NCBI RefSeq assembly: GCF_014636935.1
Contig: NZ_BMES01000002.1
Location: 1,609,148 to 1,673,147 of the forward strand
Source of the DNA: Alsobacter metallidurans
GTDB taxonomy: Bacteria > Pseudomonadota > Alphaproteobacteria > Rhizobiales > Beijerinckiaceae
Direction of reading: 5' to 3'
DNA: 64,000 nucleotides
The notes beneath the pieces are model-generated. The model was not told the origin of the DNA and searched no databases. It saw nothing but the letters and a program-made list of their open reading frames with translations. Shown one piece after another: positions 62,548-64,000 of this stretch (its first letter is position 1; the number at the start of each line of letters is the position of its first letter). The position numbers were made by a program, and so were the translations under genes.

Positions 62548-63293
62548 CGGCGCCGGATCTACTAAAAGGCAAGACCGCGCTGGTGACGGGCGCGACGAGC
62601 GGCATCGGGGAAGCGCTGTCACGGCGGCTCGCCGGCCGTGGCGCGCACGTCATCCTGCTCGCGCCCGACCCCGCGCGCGTGGCGCGGCTCGCGGACGAGC
62701 TCGGCGCGAGCGCGACGGCGCTGCCGCTCGATCTCCGCGACCACGCCGCCGTCGACGCGGTCGCGTCCCGGATACCGCCCGCCGTTCGCGCCATCGACGT
62801 GCTCGTCAATTGCGCCGGCCACGACATGGGCGGCGACGTGCGGTTCCACGAGCTGGACCCGAGCGCCCTGGACGGCATCATGGCGGTCAATGTTCTCGGG
62901 CTGATGCGCCTGACGCGCGCCATCCTCCCCGCCATGGTGGAGCGCGGGCGCGGCGACATCGTGAATGTGGGATCCATCACCAGCCGGCAGCGCAGCCGCC
63001 ATCTTGCCGCCTATGCCAGCAGCAAGCATGCGGTGCACGGCTTCAGCCAATCGCTCAGGGCGGACTACGCCGACACGGACCTGCGGATCATCGAGATCCT
63101 GCCCGGAGCGGTGAAAACCAACTTCGCCAGCCGGCGCCTGGGCGGCGATGACGCGCGCGCAGCCGCATTCTACGAGCGCTTCCCCGTCACGCTGAGCCCC
63201 GATGACGTTGCATCGGCCATCCTCTATGCGCTGGAGCAGCCGCTGAACGTGACCGTGTCAGAACTGGTGGTCGTGCCCACCCGAGAGCGGTGA
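62544..63293 (+). CDS. Short-chain dehydrogenase/reductase, third copy
   Basis: 249-residue classical SDR of the YdfG/serine-dehydrogenase-like type. TGATSGIGEA loop, LVNCAGHD, NVGSITSR and YASSK. Its C-terminal PLNVTVSELVVVPTRER matches that subgroup. It is translationally coupled to the ligase. A substrate beyond a small hydroxy acid or ketone cannot be named. Confidence 0.9.
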   Translation: MTAPDLLKGKTALVTGATSGIGEALSRRLAGRGAHVILLAPDPARVARLADELGASATALPLDLRDHAAVDAVASRIPPAVRAIDVLVNCAGHDMGGDVRFHELDPSALDGIMAVNVLGLMRLTRAILPAMVERGRGDIVNVGSITSRQRSRHLAAYASSKHAVHGFSQSLRADYADTDLRIIEILPGAVKTNFASRRLGGDDARAAAFYERFPVTLSPDDVASAILYALEQPLNVTVSELVVVPTRER

Positions 63294-63298
63294 CGCCC

Positions 63299-64000
63299 AT
63301 GCCTGATCGCAACGTCGCGCTTGTTGTCGGATCTTCGGGCCTGGTCGGCGGCAGCATCGCCGGGCATCTTCAAGGCCAGCCCGGCTGGGACGTGATCGGC
63401 GTCTCGCGCCGCGCGGGCGCCTCGCCCGCTCCGGGCTGGCGCCACGAGGCGATCGACCTGCTGGACGCCGCCGCCTGCGAGCGCGCGGCGGAGCGGCTGG
63501 GCCATGTCACGCATGTGTTCTACGCCGGCCGCGCCCCGGGAGCAGACCCCGCCGGCGAGCGCGCCGCGAATGCGGCGATGCTGCAGAACCTGATGACCGC
63601 GCTGGAGCCGGTCGCGACCGGGCTGCGGCATGTCAGCCTGCTGCACGGCACCAAGTGGTACGGCAGCCATCTGGGCCCATACCGCACGCCGGCGCGGGAG
63701 GACGACCCTCGCTCACCGCAGCCCAACTTCTACCATGACCAGGTGGATTGGCTCACCCGGCGCCAACGGGGGCGCGGCTGGACCTGGTCCAGCCTGAGGC
63801 CCCACATTGTATGCGGGGTCTCGGTCGGCTACCCGTTCAACCTCGTCACCACCCTCGGCGCCTATGCGGGCCTTTGCCGCGCGAAGCGGCGGCCCATGAC
63901 CTTCCCGGGGACGCCCGAATGCTGGAATTCCGTATCGCAGGCCACGGACGTTGGCCTTCTGGCGCGCGCCGCCGCTTGGGCGGCGACGGAGCCCGGCTGC
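63299..64000 (+). CDS. PRISE-like NAD(P)-dependent reductase, cut by window end
   Basis: Partial gene, 234 codons with no stop before the window end. An extended/atypical SDR of the progesterone-5beta-reductase/iridoid-synthase-like (PRISE) group. VVGSSGLVGGSIA cofactor loop, then LLHGTKWYGSHLGP, NFYHDQVDWL (with the Tyr/Asp-Gln stretch of the group) and WSSLRPHIVCGVSVG. Group members reduce 1,4-enones or activated double bonds. The ATG at 63299 follows the SDR stop by five bases. Fits saturation of an unsaturated or terpenoid-like intermediate, but the substrate is unknown. Confidence 0.8.
   Translation, partial: MPDRNVALVVGSSGLVGGSIAGHLQGQPGWDVIGVSRRAGASPAPGWRHEAIDLLDAAACERAAERLGHVTHVFYAGRAPGADPAGERAANAAMLQNLMTALEPVATGLRHVSLLHGTKWYGSHLGPYRTPAREDDPRSPQPNFYHDQVDWLTRRQRGRGWTWSSLRPHIVCGVSVGYPFNLVTTLGAYAGLCRAKRRPMTFPGTPECWNSVSQATDVGLLARAAAWAATEPGC

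Overview
The window reads as high-GC alphaproteobacterial DNA, probably Hyphomicrobiales-like. This rests on dense ATGA/TGATG-coupled operons, strong G/C third-position bias, a LIV-type ABC transporter beside acyl-CoA ligases, and the form of a tRNA fragment at 41714-41760. No marker gene fixes the genus. The window splits in two at about 41.76 kb. Left of that point is a large genomic island. Right of it is what looks like resident metabolic chromosome.

Island, 1-41760. (a) 1-9.5 kb, visibly more A+T-rich: an unknown protein with a secreted metzincin-type metalloprotease, a decayed integrase tail, a RES-toxin/Xre-type antitoxin pair with an oversized antitoxin, an SGNH hydrolase, and an operon of secreted S8 protease, small secreted protein and GH19 muramidase-like enzyme. 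(b) 9.75-24 kb: a phosphorothioate (PT) DNA-modification and defence locus of the Ssp type. The leftward arm is sspA (cysteine desulfurase), then a DUF262 protein with DGQQR motif, a SIR2-like NADase candidate and a DUF3883 nuclease-fold protein. The rightward arm is sspB (DUF4007), sspC (ATPase), sspD (PP-loop/PAPS-reductase family), a 66-aa protein, an SMC/DndD-like ATPase, a dnd-associated protein 4-like protein and a PLD-nuclease/helicase fusion, the last three probably matching the SspFGH effector role. The stand-alone DUF262 + SIR2 pair sits where a nuclease-type SspE would be expected and is the most interesting candidate for a new effector module. (c) 24.2-37.5 kb: an eight-gene leftward operon built on srfB (actin-like ATPase) and srfC (P-loop protein). 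It also has a membrane-anchored trypsin-like protease, a membrane protein sharing that protease's N-terminal domain, a further membrane protein, a caspase-fold protein lacking the catalytic His, a lipoprotein polysaccharide deacetylase and a TPR protein. Its function is unknown. (d) 38.5-41.76 kb: the integration end, with a broken phage-like gene, a 13-copy repeat field with two perfect hairpins, a frameshifted D5/P4-type primase-helicase tail, a tyrosine integrase, 10-bp-phased repeats, and the 3' part of a CAU-anticodon tRNA (attachment-site duplicate). The fragment is the right end, so the intact tRNA and the island's left end lie outside the window.

Chromosome-like part, 41.77-64 kb. First comes a leftward LacI-regulated carbohydrate operon: LacI repressor, sugar-binding protein, two permeases, GH127 beta-L-arabinofuranosidase and ATPase. 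Two near-identical inverted operators precede lacI. Then a rightward threonine-synthase-like gene. Then a long rightward catabolic block: a crotonase, a thiolase-like protein with DUF35 partner, a PaaK-like ligase, a 64-aa protein, two SDRs, a full LIV-type transporter, an acyl-CoA synthetase, another SDR and a truncated-by-window PRISE-like reductase. The two halves of this block each carry a TTGTC-S-GACAA palindrome upstream, suggesting co-regulation by a GntR-type regulator not encoded here. The set fits uptake, CoA activation and side-chain shortening of an organic acid whose identity the sequence does not give.
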